64,000 nt of DNA from assembly GCA_963931925.1 (NCBI GenBank), contig OZ007576.1, positions 19,298,203 to 19,362,202 of the forward strand. Direction: 5' to 3'. Position 1 is the first letter of the stretch. Each line of letters opens with the position of its first letter. The notes beneath the pieces were generated by a model, which searched no databases, was not told where the DNA came from, and saw only the letters and a program-made list of their open reading frames with translations. Position numbers and translations under genes: made by a program. Source of the stretch: Onchidella celtica (lineage: Eukaryota; Mollusca; Gastropoda; Systellommatophora; Onchidiidae). Below are positions 34,601 through 43,793 of this stretch, piece by piece.

Positions 34601-35158
34601 AATCACCGATGTATCAGTGCAGAAGAATGCTAGGCTATTTTGTTTCAGGAAGAAAGAAAGTTGACTTTCCAGTCATAGATGTTGCTGTACTTAGTCTTCA
34701 TTCATCTAACCCACTATTTTCTTCCTGTATCAGCAAAAGTGGAAAAATTCATGGCACACAAAGACTTAAATGATGGCTGTTTTTGCTTATACCTTGGGAT
34801 GGTATGAATATCTAAAACATGTGTTTGACAGATTCTGTAGTTTTATTCTACAAAGAGTTTCAGTTGTTCTTGTGTTTTTTGGAAATATTTTACCATTTAC
34901 AATTATAATTTATAGTTGGGTAAAGGATCTTAACTTTATATTTTTTAGTAACTGACAACTGACATGTTTTACTGTATTTCTCTAGGTGTAAAGAGAGTCG
35001 TGGGCAACAAAAAAGGGCTGCTAACTCGACAGAGACAACCCAAACCTGCAGCGTTCGTCATCAGGCAACGTTACAATGCAATGGCCAGTGGACACGATAC
35101 GACATGCGACTATGACAGGGCAGCAAAATATGCCCCGCGTCCCCATACATATCAGTGA
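16441..35158 (+). CDS. GUSB: Beta-glucuronidase (lysosomal), 12 coding exons, complete
   Basis: A glycoside hydrolase family 2 enzyme that removes terminal beta-glucuronic acid from glycosaminoglycans and glucuronides in the lysosome. Joined exons give 635 aa (human protein: 651): 16441-16638, 17601-17777, 20592-20767, 21589-21731, 22680-22867, 25445-25573, 26322-26497, 26945-27091, 27340-27427, 30856-31032, 33970-34105, 34986-35158. All junctions keep frame. Residues 1-19 are a signal peptide (MKLLVLLAV start). Then come the sugar-binding-like and Ig-like domains, then the TIM barrel from about residue 310. The acid/base is E432 in the NEP motif and the nucleophile is E522 in TEYGAD; the NRYYGWY tyrosine motif is present. 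Sequons include NNT (exon 3) and NES (exon 8). ATG 16441 is chosen because it begins the signal peptide. Confidence 0.95.
16639..17600 (+). other. GUSB intron 1, GC-AG type
   Basis: 962 bp. It contains a 45-bp AT-only stretch near 16935-16978, a 19-G run at 17088-17106, a second G-rich run near 17206-17222, and two diverged copies of a ~75-bp segment (17235-17307 and 17400-17476, sharing GAGTTAGTCCTCTA). Confidence 0.75.
17601..17777 (+). CDS. GUSB: GUSB exon 2
   Basis: 59 codons, phase 0 at both ends, acceptor CAACAG and donor GTAAGT. It encodes the MPVPSSYND and FVGWAWYDR blocks of the family 2 N-terminal domain. Confidence 0.94.
17778..20591 (+). other. GUSB intron 2
   Basis: 2814 bp, AT-rich. 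Apart from the fold-back element at 19127-19888 I recognise nothing in it. Confidence 0.7.
19127..19888. mobile_element. Fold-back / long-TIR element in GUSB intron 2
   Basis: Two arms of about 230-250 bp (19127-19375 and 19660-19888) are inverted copies of each other. Matching words include the ACGTCCACAAATTGC-type segment, AGTTAT(G/A)AAGGGG and GATTCATCTCGGTAT. The outer ends are CAGT...ACTG. The spacer is about 285 bp and has no coding frame. Termini resemble CAGT-starting Tc1/pogo-type ends, but a clean TA duplication is not visible. Confidence 0.6.
20592..20767 (+). CDS. GUSB: GUSB exon 3
   Basis: 176 bp, starting in phase 0 and ending after two bases of a codon. It begins with the WVNG block and contains the [13 protein letters not shown] segment with a conserved N-glycosylation sequon. 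Acceptor TTTCAG, donor GTAAGT. Confidence 0.94.
20768..21588 (+). other. GUSB intron 3 with TG-rich microsatellite
   Basis: 821 bp. TG/TGCA-rich simple repeat at 20999-21050 and (ATT)n near 21146-21165; nothing else recognised. Confidence 0.7.
21589..21731 (+). CDS. GUSB: GUSB exon 4
   Basis: 143 bp encoding GYFVQN, DFFNYAG and the VDDIT block. The donor AAAG|GTGAAG at 21731/21732 is the choice that keeps frame with exon 5. The frame stays open past it to 21772, giving a short segment that resembles the start of exon 5. Confidence 0.88.
21732..22679 (+). other. GUSB intron 4
   Basis: 948 bp. The first 41 bases keep the exon 4 frame open. T-runs occur near 22310-22350. No gene or mobile element recognised. 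Confidence 0.65.
22680..22867 (+). CDS. GUSB: GUSB exon 5
   Basis: 188 bp, acceptor TTTTAG, donor GTTAGA, ending in phase 0. It encodes the Ig-like domain strand region ([12 protein letters not shown]) and the [10 protein letters not shown] motif that precedes the barrel. Confidence 0.92.
23961..24406. mobile_element. Candidate small MITE with 15-bp inverted ends
   Basis: GGTAAATCCGCCACC at 23961-23975 is the inverse, with one mismatch, of GGTGGCGAATTTACC at 24392-24406. A third AAATTCGCC word lies just inside the left end. There is no coding frame and the target duplication is not clear. Confidence 0.35.
24495..25404. mobile_element. Non-autonomous pogo/Tigger-like element in GUSB intron 5
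   Basis: Terminal inverted repeats start CAGTGCACTCTCCCGAT and extend through GACAT, flanked by TA on both sides (24493-24494 and 25405-25406). The TIR is followed inside by further AACGACAT words in both arms. CAGT ends, a CGATAACGAC-like word and a TA target fit pogo/Tigger DNA transposons. At 910 bp with no transposase frame it depends on an autonomous relative. A 24-bp segment is tandemly doubled at about 24780-24828. Confidence 0.75.
25445..25573 (+). CDS. GUSB: GUSB exon 6
   Basis: 43 codons, phase 0 at both ends. It contains FGIRTVKV and the family 2 signature [14 protein letters not shown] followed by KHEDSD. Vertebrate enzymes have N-K-H-E-D where this has A-K-H-E-D. Confidence 0.94.
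25574..26321 (+). other. GUSB intron 6
   Basis: 748 bp. It carries one copy of a dispersed repeat (see 25717-26070); nothing else recognised. Confidence 0.6.
25717..26070 (-). repeat. Dispersed repeat copy A (minus)
   Basis: It shares GCATGTTGCAAAGCCTC and the following TAAGAA word with 38126-38150 downstream of GUSB. In both places the minus strand reads RLCNMQ in a short open frame. It looks like the tail of a retroelement, but I cannot name the family. Confidence 0.35.
26322..26497 (+). CDS. GUSB: GUSB exon 7
   Basis: 176 bp ending after two bases of codon 396. It encodes barrel strands with [20 protein letters not shown] and VIDESPGVG; the vertebrate enzyme has Cys where this has Ser in DE-S-PG. 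Donor GTAAGT. Confidence 0.94.
26945..27091 (+). CDS. GUSB: GUSB exon 8 (acid/base catalyst)
   Basis: 147 bp with MWSVANEP; the glutamate (residue 432) aligns with the acid/base E451 of the human enzyme. NES at 401-403 keeps an N-glycosylation sequon at the position of the human NNVS site. Confidence 0.95.
27340..27427 (+). CDS. GUSB: GUSB exon 9
   Basis: 88 bp encoding [16 protein letters not shown]. The donor GTGAGT at 27428 is followed only 29 bases later by an antisense LTR insertion. Confidence 0.92.
27457..28781 (-). repeat. Antisense LTR of the same gypsy family in GUSB intron 9
   Basis: The plus strand begins TGTTACGAG and ends CTGACA, the reverse complement of the family LTR. Internal matches run throughout, for example the GGCCACAAATT, AACATCAGCAGCATCAAATG and GGGCTGGCAATCCCCAGCCT words. 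GACAT flanks both sides (27452-27456, 28782-28786) as a 5-bp target duplication. At 1325 bp it is the most diverged of the family copies here. It lies 29 bases inside the intron. Confidence 0.88.
28787..30855 (+). other. GUSB intron 9, remainder
   Basis: There is a T-run with an acceptor-like ACAG (29749-29766) that leads into no open coding frame. A TTATATAGCG repeat word near 30365 is shared with 12452. No gene recognised. Confidence 0.55.
30856..31032 (+). CDS. GUSB: GUSB exon 10 (nucleophile)
   Basis: 59 codons, phase 0 at both ends, starting [15 protein letters not shown] and containing TEYGAD. The glutamate (residue 522) aligns with the human nucleophile E540. Donor GTTAGT. Confidence 0.95.
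31124..32087. mobile_element. TIR element with THAP remnant in GUSB intron 10
   Basis: The ends GGTAGAATGCGCAT (left) and its near-inverse ATGTGTGCATTCTACC (right) are flanked by TA (31122-31123, 32088-32089). Inside are a second, 39-bp inverted pair (31217-31255 and 31722-31760) and a tandem doubling of ~115 bp (31418-31532 and 31551-31666; shared start GTTAGGAGACCGTAGTCTAA). The right part carries a THAP-like reading frame. It has the look of a non-autonomous DNA transposon that retains a piece of transposase or a captured exon. Confidence 0.65.
31776..32015 (+). pseudogene. Decayed THAP-domain N-terminus
   Basis: From ATG 31776 the frame reads MPAS, then FIVVDGYN where THAP domains have C-x(2-4)-C, then [10 protein letters not shown], the basic/FP block. 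[12 protein letters not shown] block and YCSDQ follow, the latter at the place of the C-S-D-H metal-ligand motif. Both N-terminal zinc cysteines and the final histidine are missing and the tryptophan region is absent. I therefore read it as a degenerate fragment, not a working DNA-binding domain. THAP domains occur in P-element-type transposases and host proteins; which one donated this piece is unclear. Confidence 0.6.
32391..33103. repeat. Minisatellite, 22/19-bp units, GUSB intron 10
   Basis: The core is GGTAGGGATTAG followed by three (22-bp form) or two (19-bp form) TTG triplets plus TGT. From the left: 19 successive 22-bp periods (32401-32818), then periods of 19, 19, 22, 22, 19, 19, then eight of 19 to about 33091. 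The sequence is almost perfect and the two forms are segregated along the array. Confidence 0.97.
33104..33385 (-). mobile_element. tRNA-derived SINE (minus strand) in GUSB intron 10
   Basis: On the minus strand there is an A-box-like TGGCATAAAGACTAGAGG, then a tRNA-like anticodon-arm segment CCTCTCATGCCGAAGGT, then the B-box ATGTTCGACCCCCGGTCGG (33300-33318). Downstream body sequence includes a CATGTGCACGTTAAAA word like those common in animal SINEs. A 13-14-C run near 33264 interrupts the body. The tail and target duplication are not resolved. Confidence 0.55.
33386..33969 (+). other. GUSB intron 10, 3' end
   Basis: Contains no recognised element. It ends in the acceptor TCTTCAG of exon 11. 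Confidence 0.5.
33970..34105 (+). CDS. GUSB: GUSB exon 11
   Basis: 136 bp, starting [11 protein letters not shown] and containing [13 protein letters not shown], the last barrel strand. Donor GTAAAT, phase 1. Confidence 0.93.
34106..34985 (+). other. GUSB intron 11
   Basis: 880 bp, T-rich, with T-runs near 34165-34181 and 34261-34270. A short word, TGTGCCAATCAC(T/C)GAT(A/G)TAT, is repeated at 34554 and 34596. No gene recognised. Confidence 0.6.
34986..35158 (+). CDS. GUSB: GUSB exon 12 with stop
   Basis: Completes codon 579, encodes the [18 protein letters not shown] block and a divergent C-terminal tail of about 25 residues, and ends TGA 35156-35158. Confidence 0.94.
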
Positions 35159-35198
35159 TCATTTTCATGAGGCTGGATAGAAATCAGACAAAAATGAA

Positions 35199-35204
35199 AA
35201 TAAA
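35199..35204 (+). terminator. GUSB: Candidate GUSB polyadenylation signal
   Basis: AATAAA lies 41 bases after the stop codon; a second AATAAA follows at 35296-35301. Either could end the GUSB mRNA. The sequence alone does not choose. Confidence 0.4.
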
Positions 35205-37296
35205 AATTGTGCTGAGCTGTGTCAATGGCTGTCAAGATATTTGTTTATACTTGATGAAAAAATATAATTTAATTAAGTGAGAGAGCTTTTCATACAATAA
35301 AAGTATTGAACATTATTAATATTAGACCCTACATTTTTATGAAGTCCAAACAACGAATTTGTATACATTTTACTTGTCGAGCCCTCATTTTGTGATAAAT
35401 TAGTCATTATTTCTTCCAGAAGTTTGTACAAGATCCCAAACATTCTTGCCAAAAATAGTACAGTAAACATCTTTGTTTAATTATGTTGGTTATATTTATA
35501 ATACAGCTGATGTCATCATATATTGACTATCTGAAAGTAAACCAGTCATTCTGTATGACTGCCCCCAACAGCTGTCTACAGGAAATTCTGTATCAGTTGT
35601 TTTCTCTGTTTCTCAGTGTTTTTCTAACAATCTATTTCAACAGCTTTAATTATTTTTATACACTTTTTTTGTTCTTTGAAATTAACATTTATATTTAGTT
35701 GCATAATAGTTGAATATGAAAAATGCCAAAGGTTGCTAAATGATGTTACCGTTATATGAGCATATTTTCACAGCCTTTTCAGATTATGTGATCCTGTCAT
35801 TTCTTGCGACATTCACATGCACCCATTACAAATTTTATGTTATGAAATAGGTCGGATGATTCAGTCTTTTTTGGGTTGTTTTTAGTTGTTAATTAGCTAT
35901 GTTAGCTTTTTGTTGGGTGTATAATCAGACTTGCAAATAACGCTTGCTCCTAGAGTAATCACACCAGCAGGAAGTCCATTTTCTGCCAGATTTCTTTCTT
36001 CGTTTGGTGCTCTAGAATAATATAAGCCCAGAATAATTCCATGGAATTTTCCTTCCTAATATTTGCAGCTAAATCTTGCTGTTGTCATCATTGTGCTGGT
36101 TGAAAGTCTTTCATTTTAGTAAAAGCAGGAAAGCTTGCTTGTAATGTTATTGTCAGTCTCTTACTTGATTATGATATGTTTTATCATATTCACCTGTGGC
36201 CTACCCAAAAATTATTGTTTAATCAGTATTATCTCACAGTATGATCAAAATTGTTCCATCTTCATGCATGGATTTACACTGTGTTAAACAGGAATTGGAC
36301 TTTGGAACTGAAAACAGCTTCTGTTGGTGTCTCTGCTAAGTTTTTTTTTATGCATGATCAGTCCCCTGGGTGGCATTTCACGACAAACGCTGGCTTTATT
36401 CCATTTATTAATGGGCCTTATGTTGCACCTTCGTAAAGATTGTTGCACAATATCTAATGGAGGTTGTTGTCAGTTCTGAAAATTTTCAAGAAAAGCTGAG
36501 AGGGTGTGGATTTTGGTCACAAACACTGAAACAGTGTCTGTGCGTGCCTGATGAACATTTTTGAGAACATTTCTACAATTTCATCTTGAAAGGGGAACAA
36601 GAGATATTTCAGACATTATACATTGTACATGGATATGTATCTTTTGTGGATGTTGTCTTTGTAAAATGAGCAATTCTCTGTAGTTTCTTGTTGTATTTTT
36701 GGGGGGCCACTAAACTGTATGCATTTCATTTCCAACTTCATTGAAAATGAAATCCAGGAATATTAAAAAATAAAAAAACTTCCATATTCCTATTTTTTAA
36801 CCCTTTTTTTTTTTTACTTGAAAATCTGGCAGTTGAGGTAAGTCATTTTATGGTGCTACTAGTTTAGTGAACATATACATGTACATCTAGAGACTTCATT
36901 CAATTCAGCATGCCATGTCATTTTATTTTTATTGTTTACTGTCTTGTTTATTTACATAAATATATTATATTATTTAGATGGTCAGTTCTTGTTTTAGAGG
37001 AAGATTTGGTCAACTTTATACAACTGGAACAGTTTTTTTTATTAAATATGTTATTTTTAAGAATTTGATGTTGAGAATGTTTGGTCCTCGAGGGAAATAT
37101 GAAAAAAAGAAAGAGAACATGCAGTGTTTACTGAGTTTATCCTTTTAAATGTGGTTGTACTATGTTTATTTCTGTTGTAAGGATTTATTTACATTGATGG
37201 CAAGTTGTGAGTTGGTGATTTCAGTGCTGAGTATCTAGTTTGTGTGATTCAGTGTGTAAACTAATAAATAAAAAAGTGACAACAGTGCCAAGAGCA

Positions 37297-37389
37297 TGAC
37301 TTATGAATAGAGTTTGACTTAAGAGGAAGGGGACAGTAGTGCTGACGTATGAATAGACTTTGATTTAAGAGGATGGGGACAGTAGTGCT
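37297..37389. repeat. 46-bp tandem duplication
   Basis: Two adjacent copies of a segment starting TGAC(T/G)TATGAATAGA and ending GGGGACAGTAGTGC, with a few substitutions. Confidence 0.75.
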
Positions 37390-37984
37390 GGTTAATTATG
37401 ACTCTGGCAAGAAGGAGATCATCAGTTTTCTTATCACGCCAGCTAGAGAACTCAGCGTTCACAGCATGTGAGATAATAGTAAATGAACTTTTTATTCACA
37501 ATTCAAATTCAAAACCTACATCTTGACTACATATAATAAATACAAAACAGAACATGTGACGATTATTCATTCCCATTCTTATTTTAAAAAATTCAATTCC
37601 ACTGCTAAAAGGTAAGTTGGCAATAGATCCGGATAGAGAAAAATCTGTGCCTGCTGTTCTTCTATAACTCACTATGTAAAATACCACACTTCCTAGTAGT
37701 GGCGTTTCAAAAACATTACTTATTGCCCCATTGGTCAGTATATAAAAAGTACCCGCCTTATCACCAGCGTGTTGCAGCCCAGAGGATCTCCCCAACACGC
37801 CAGGAATTGACATGAACGGGTTCTGAGGACGTGTTTGGCTACGCTTTGGTGATAAGCCGTTGGCCACCAGGGGTGTTGATACCTGAAGAGGAGGACGAGC
37901 CTACGTTATGTTATCCGACCTGGACATTGTAATCGAAATTGTTCTCTATTTGACTGATTTGCAAAAGCCTGTGGCTGTGATTAC

Positions 37985-38300
37985 CTATACATAAGGATCT
38001 TCACCCCACCAGGGGGTTGCAGTTGCACCCCTGTTTATGTACAGATTACAGAGGACGACAGACGCAATTAGAACACAAAGTCGCACATATATAACAAGGT
38101 CAAAAATTGGGGGGAAAAAAAGTTGCATGTTGCAAAGCCTCGAGTAAGAAGCAATACCCAAACAATACAATAAAATGCAAAGGATCCAAGACAAAAAAAT
38201 GCCGATATTTCGGTTGAACGCCTTTGTCCAGGGAAAAAAAATGGAAAAATTGAACAGATAAAACAATCGAACTACATGTACAAAAAAAAACAACAACATA
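37985..38300 (-). repeat. Dispersed repeat copy B (minus)
   Basis: Shares GCATGTTGCAAAGCCTC (38126-38142) with the repeat in intron 6. It also has ATGCCGATATTTCGGTT (38199-38215) with a neighbouring CCTTTGTCCAGGG; words of this kind are common in retroelement tails. The family is not identified. Confidence 0.35.
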
Positions 38301-40525
38301 GAATATGAAATATTTACAGAATAAATAAATCAATACGCCGAGTTATCCGCGAGCCCTGATTTGTGTTTCCACAGAGCAGCACGTCCACCAATATGTGGGG
38401 GCTCGTGACGGATTTTAGACTGCTTTGAGCCTTGTTGCGACCCCACAGCTTTTCTGTAGTTTTTATGTATATGATGGACGTCCAAGATCTCTTTACCCTG
38501 TCTATAAAACACAAATAAGTTCAGTCAGGTAAATCACTCCGTTCCTGATGAGTGTGTTGGTAAGATCACAAACAAAAAAATTAAACTTCACCAGATGAGT
38601 TTCGCCTGTTTACTGTAATTTCTGAACAAGTGCTTTGTGATCTGGGCATCTGGCACCAATTCTGATTCATTCTCTCATGGTACGCATGTGTGCGTACTTG
38701 CAGTGAACAGCAATGCGCCACAGGGAAATGCCTTGGCGGCCAATAAATTTGACAGCCATCACAAACTCTCCATGATAATTAAATTGCACAAAAAGGTCAA
38801 AGCAAACATTTTATTTTTTTTACTAAAAGTAACACAGAGCTTAAGATGAACTCCAATCCTGAATTTTTTTTTTCTCGTCGACTTCCGATAATGGAGGAAT
38901 TAGAGCGTGTCGTTTAGTGAATGACGCAGTCTAGGGAAGTACCAGAAGCGAAAGAAGCCCACTTTTCGTGACTACACGAAGTATGCTCACCGCCATTTTG
39001 GATGAAATGCAACTTCACTTGACTTGATCGGCGGTAAACAATATCAGTTTGTACATTTCCATGGAGAGTAAGAGCTTGCAAACTGCTCTAAATGGTTTCA
39101 ATCAAGCCCCCACCAACATGAACAAACCTTAGAAAAAAGATACGCTCACTGTCTTTGGCAAAGACGGTCTCTTTCAGTTCTTGTTACCGCCGTGACCTAG
39201 TTTGACGATTTGGCGGAAGCGAGATCTCTCTCTAAATACAATACTCTCTGATGTTACAGTTAACATCTTTGGGGTCGCGCCTACCTACGAACAATTGATC
39301 TCATTCAAAATGACACAGGGCTGTCAAACTTGATGACATATTCTTGCCCTTTGTCGCTTCTGGTAGTACGCTTATCTCTCTATTCTCAGGTGAACGAGAA
39401 TAAGGAATCGACCAGGAGCAAATCCACAAAGATCAGGGCATGTCATAAAGAGCACATATAAATTACGTCATGATTATCCTAATGCTCCAGCCATCCTAGG
39501 GCTACGGAGTAGAAGGATGACAAAAAAAAAAAGAAAGTAAAACAACAATCTCCCGAAATGTGTTATGAATATTAAATAAAAAGTAATCAAAATTTGAATG
39601 TTGTTACATGTACAAGTAAGCTTAGCTACGTCCCCCAAGTTTTTTGGGGTTTTTTTTTTGCGCGCGATGGGTTCGTATTTCAAAGCCTTTTGTGACTCCA
39701 GAGCTAAAAAGTTCATCCCAAAATAGCCCTAGCGACAGCCTACTTTATTAATTACACGTACTCGTTCAGATCTTTCTTTTAGTTTTCCTCCAGTTTTGTT
39801 TTTTTCAAAGGGTAAGGGGCAGACATAGGGATTCGATAAGAGTTAAGATTAAGGATAAGGATGGGGTTAGGGATAGGTACGTAGTATAAGCATGCGCCCA
39901 TAGAGCGAAACGCTAGGGGTACGTAGAGAAAAAAACAACAGTCAAAGCAGACGTTACTTGTTGTTAAAGGCAAAGACGACACAGTGCTTGCATACAGTAC
40001 ACTTAAATTTTAAGAAGTGCTTCGGCACGAATAGTCTCCATATTATATGAAGCGGAGGCGAAAAAATCTAGCCGAACAAGTGATTGCACACCATAGATAC
40101 ATGTATGTATATATAATATATTATTTATAGTACTACTGAACTAGATTCCACGCGTGGCTTCGCCAGCTGTCTCTTTCCCTGCTTCGCGAAGCGAGCCGGA
40201 ATGGTCCGCACTGAAACCCCCTCTCACCATCGTAGACTGGACTGAGCGCTCGATGCTGCCCTAACCCAGCCTAGCCAATGGGTTGGAAATAGCGGTGATT
40301 GTGATTGGTTTTGTAACTTTAATTTGTTTGTACTCACTCACATACCACTGCCAGTTCCGTCCACTACGGCATAAAAATAAAATTATTAAAATTGAATAAA
40401 ATTCCTCGATTGAAAAAAAAAGAAAAACAGATTGATTCAACCGACACAACTCATCACAACTACAATGTAAAGCCAATGGTGTTAATGTATATATGTAAGC
40501 CTAGAGGGAATACAACGGCTGATGA

Positions 40526-41076
40526 GAATAGATAGATAGAGAGAGAGAGATAGACAGACAGAGAGACAGAGCGAGACAGAGAAAAAGAAAGACCGAGAGA
40601 GAGAGAGACAGGGACACAGGGAGAGACAGACAGAGAAAGAGGGAGAGACAGAGAGAGACACAGGGACAGAGATGGAGACAGATAGAGAGCAAGATAGAGA
40701 AAAGAACGAGATAGAGAGAGCTAGAGATAGGAAGAGAGAGATTATAAGATCGATAGATTGATAGATAGAGAGATAGAACAAATAGATGAATAGAAAGATA
40801 GATAGATAGATAGACAGACAGAAAAGGTAGATAGATAGGACAATCGGACAGACAAACAGACAATAACTGAATAAGATAAACCATTGAGAGACAGAGAGAG
40901 CTCAGAGACAGATAGAGAGAGACAGAGTGAGAGAAAGAGAGATAAAAGATAGATAGATAAGATAGATAAATAAGACAGAATAGATAGAGATAGATAGATA
41001 GATAAATAGATAGATTGACAGATAGAATAGATAGATAGACAGATTGATAGATAGATTAAATAAGACACAGACAGAT
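40526..41076. repeat. Degenerate GATA/GACA/GAGA microsatellite field
   Basis: About 550 bp of nearly continuous GATA, GACA and GAGA tetranucleotides with interruptions. Reading frames on the minus strand (Leu/Ser/Tyr-rich) are by-products of the repeat. Confidence 0.93.
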
Positions 41077-41512
41077 CAGCCTTCTCATAGTCAAAAGCCT
41101 ACACGCTGCTCCGTTTACAAACACGACGACTCAAATAATGAGTCGCGGCCCGTCCTTTGATGGCCACCAGCGCCTTCTAACAATTCCATTCAACCCGTGG
41201 CGTGTCTGGGCATTGTTGTACACTGTATTTTTTGTGTTTGGTATCACTTAGAAACGGTGACACTGTCCCAGTCCCTACCCTACTGCTGCACTTTCATTTT
41301 TATAGATCTATTATACGGTACATTATATTTACTGCAGGCAAATACATCAGTGAAAAGATTCACAACTCTTGACACAGTTGTTGTTTGAGGAAACATCCCA
41401 GACATTTCAGTATGCACATTTCAACAGCCTTTATGGTGAGCCCCAGGAAAAGGCGGAGATAGAATTGCTAATTATCTATTAGGCCTAGTACATGTAGTAG
41501 TATTAGAGCTAG
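41077..41512. other. Non-coding stretch before LINE
   Basis: Nothing recognised up to the LINE target duplication TAGACTATA at 41513-41521. Confidence 0.5.
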
Positions 41513-41521
41513 TAGACTATA

Positions 41522-42256
41522 GCGGTGTGGTCATAGGCTTGTTTGCCTAAATCACAGACGAAGAATTGAGCAAACTTCCCGGACGCAGCTTCGAAGCTGG
41601 CGGCAGCAGGCCAGTGGTTGATTGATAGGGCAGATGGCAATATACCGTCACTCTGGCCTGGATATCGTGACACAGAGCATCCACCAGTATTGGTGTTCTT
41701 TGGTTTGGGTCTTTCACCCTAGTCAGTTGGGACTGCGGGGCTGTGGAGTAGCCTACAGGCAGCCGGTCAGGCAATATGGCTGTCCCTCTGGCATCCTCCT
41801 GCACTTGGATACATTTCCAGTCGTCTTGACCCTGTCTTGCCACTTGGATAAGTTGTGTCCAGGCGAGAGAGTGAGTCTGATGTTTGCGCAGCTCTTTTTC
41901 ACTAAAAACAAACTCTTTGCGCCAGTCTTAACACCCACCTCGTCTTCTTTCATCTTTGCGCCAGTCTTAACACTCACCTCGTCTTCTTTCCTCTCAAAAT
42001 TCCAACGGCGATGGGCGAGTGCGGTGGCAGCAGGTTTGGATAGACTGGAAGCTGTTAGCACAGACCTACACGTTGGTGGCTGTGGGCTATGGTCGCTTCA
42101 TCGTCGATTGAAGTGGAGGCGTGGGGAGGCAGCACCCACAGTAGCTGAGCAGCCTTATTTAAGGATAGCACTGCTCACCTCAACTGAGGAAGGGGCTAGA
42201 AAAGGTGCCCTAAAGAAAGCCCACTTCACATCACCCTGACTGGTATACCGCGACCA
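41522..42256 (+). other. LINE 5' untranslated region
   Basis: 735 bp between the target duplication and the endonuclease ATG. A ~38-bp segment (CTTTGCGCCAGTCTTAACAC...) is tandemly doubled around 41917-41995. The frame 41622-42239 shows no known domain and may be incidental. Confidence 0.6.
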
Positions 42257-43793
42257 GTGGGGATCCCTTTTTGCGGTCGAAACAAAAAGAAATTCAGCTT
42301 ACTCAGGCTAGGAGCCTGGAATATACGCACACTACAGGACAACTCAAACAACCCGGAAAGACGCACTGCACTTATTGCCATTGAGCTCAGCAGGTACAAC
42401 CTGGACATAGTGGCACTCAGTGAGACCAGACTCCCTGATAGTGGCCAACTCAAAGAGCTCAGTGGTGGATACACCTTCTGGAAAGGCACGGGTGCAGTCG
42501 AACCGAGACAGCATGGTGTTGGGTTTGCAATTAAAAATGACCTTGTCAGAAACTTGCAGTCCATGCCAATTGAAATAAATGACAGGCTAATGACACTCAG
42601 GATCCCAGTTGGGAAAAGCCAGTCAGCCACCCTCATTAGCGCATATGCGCCCACCATGACAAACCCAGATGAAGCCAAAGACAAGTTCTATTCTGATCTA
42701 GAATCTGTCATATGCTCTGTCCCGGCAGCTGATAAGCTGATTCTCTTGGGGGACTTCAATGCTAGGGTTGGCTCCGAAATCTCAGCGTGGCCAAATGTTT
42801 TGGGCCCTCATGGAGTTGGTTCATGCAATAACAATGGGTTGCGCTTACTTACTTTGTGCGCTGAATTTGGCCTGTTCGTTACCAACACAAATTTTAGTCT
42901 CCCCGTGAGAAACAGAACGTCATGGATGCATCCCCGCTCAAAGCATTGGCATCTCATAGACTATGTCATTGTGAGGAAGACTGACAGAAAGGATGTCCTT
43001 GTAACAAAGGCGATGTGTGGTGCCGAGTGTGGAACTGACCACAGACTCATTGTTTGCAAGCTCAGACTAACATTGAGGCGCAATAGACGCCCTCAAGGGA
43101 AAGCGCCACCTAAACGCCTAAATGTTTCAAAACTCTGCTCAGCTGAGAAACAGAGCGAGCTCTCCTCAGAACTCTCCTCAAAATTGGATTGCGTGACTTT
43201 TGACCCTGAGAACATTGAACAGAGCTGGACTGACCTAAATACGACTGTACACTCTTGCGCCAGCAGCACAGTTGGTTTTCCTGTCCGCAAGCACCAGGAC
43301 TGGTTCAATGATAATGATAATGAAATCAAAGTGCTCATCAAAGAAAAAAATAGTCTCATCCAAGCTCACTGCAGTGACCCCTCTTCCTCAGCAAAAGCTG
43401 ATGCACTGCGTGCATGTAAGGGTGTACTCCAGAAGAAGCTGAGGAAAATGAAAAATGACTGGCTTGAAGAGCGAGTAAGAGAAACTCAGAAATATGCCGA
43501 CACAAACAACACTAGAAAGTTCTTTGAGAGCCTCCGAGCTGTGTTTGGACCATCCCGCTCTGGCACTACGCCACTTCTTGCGTCAGATGGTTCAACACGC
43601 ATTGTTGAATTGAATGCCATAATTCAGCGTTGGGCAGAACATTTCGGAGGTGTGCTAAATCGGCCATCAAATATAAATACTGAGTCCATTGACCGCCTCC
43701 CTCAGACTCCTATTAATGCAGCTCTTGCCAAGCCATTCACAGCAAATGAGACCCGGACTGCCACAAATCAGATGTCCTTTAACAAATCACCAG
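42257..43793 (+). CDS. LINE endonuclease and start of RT (interrupted)
   Basis: Apurinic/apyrimidinic-type endonuclease that nicks target DNA for target-primed reverse transcription. From Met 42257: N22 in GAWNIRT, E56 in SETRLPD, YAPT at 130-133, D166/N168 in LLGDFNARVG, D235 in HLIDYV, and D261-H262 in the catalytic TDHRL. The endonuclease core is complete. A charged linker follows (~270-450), then the first RT motif, which is cut at ...NKSP by the gypsy LTR. The open frame runs 20 bp into the LTR (to 43813), but those codons are not LINE. The ORF continues at 53142. Confidence 0.92.
43789..43793 (+). repeat. Target-site duplication ACCAG (left) of gypsy element
   Basis: ACCAG precedes the LTR start TGTCAAGG and recurs at 53137-53141 after the 3' LTR end. 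Removing the element and one copy joins the LINE PGxDxIPAE motif in frame. Confidence 0.93.

Larger units (their letters stand above)
35302..40525. other. Non-coding region downstream of GUSB
   Basis: No gene recognised. It contains AT-rich sequence to about 37260, a 46-bp tandem doubling (37297-37389), dispersed repeat copy B (37985-38300), an imperfect inverted word pair TACCAGAAGCGA / TCGCTTCTGGTA (38941-38952, 39355-39366) and a short GC-rich stretch (40140-40260). Minus-strand frames of 123 aa at 37496-37867 and 104 aa at 37985-38299 show no recognisable domain. Confidence 0.5.

Noticed and set aside
37496-37867. 123-aa minus-strand frame downstream of GUSB as a gene
   Set aside because: No recognisable domain, low-complexity end, no supporting splice or promoter pattern; left as unexplained non-coding DNA.
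40482-41068. Long Leu/Ser/Tyr-rich minus-strand frames
   Set aside because: They are produced by the GATA/GACA/GAGA microsatellite.
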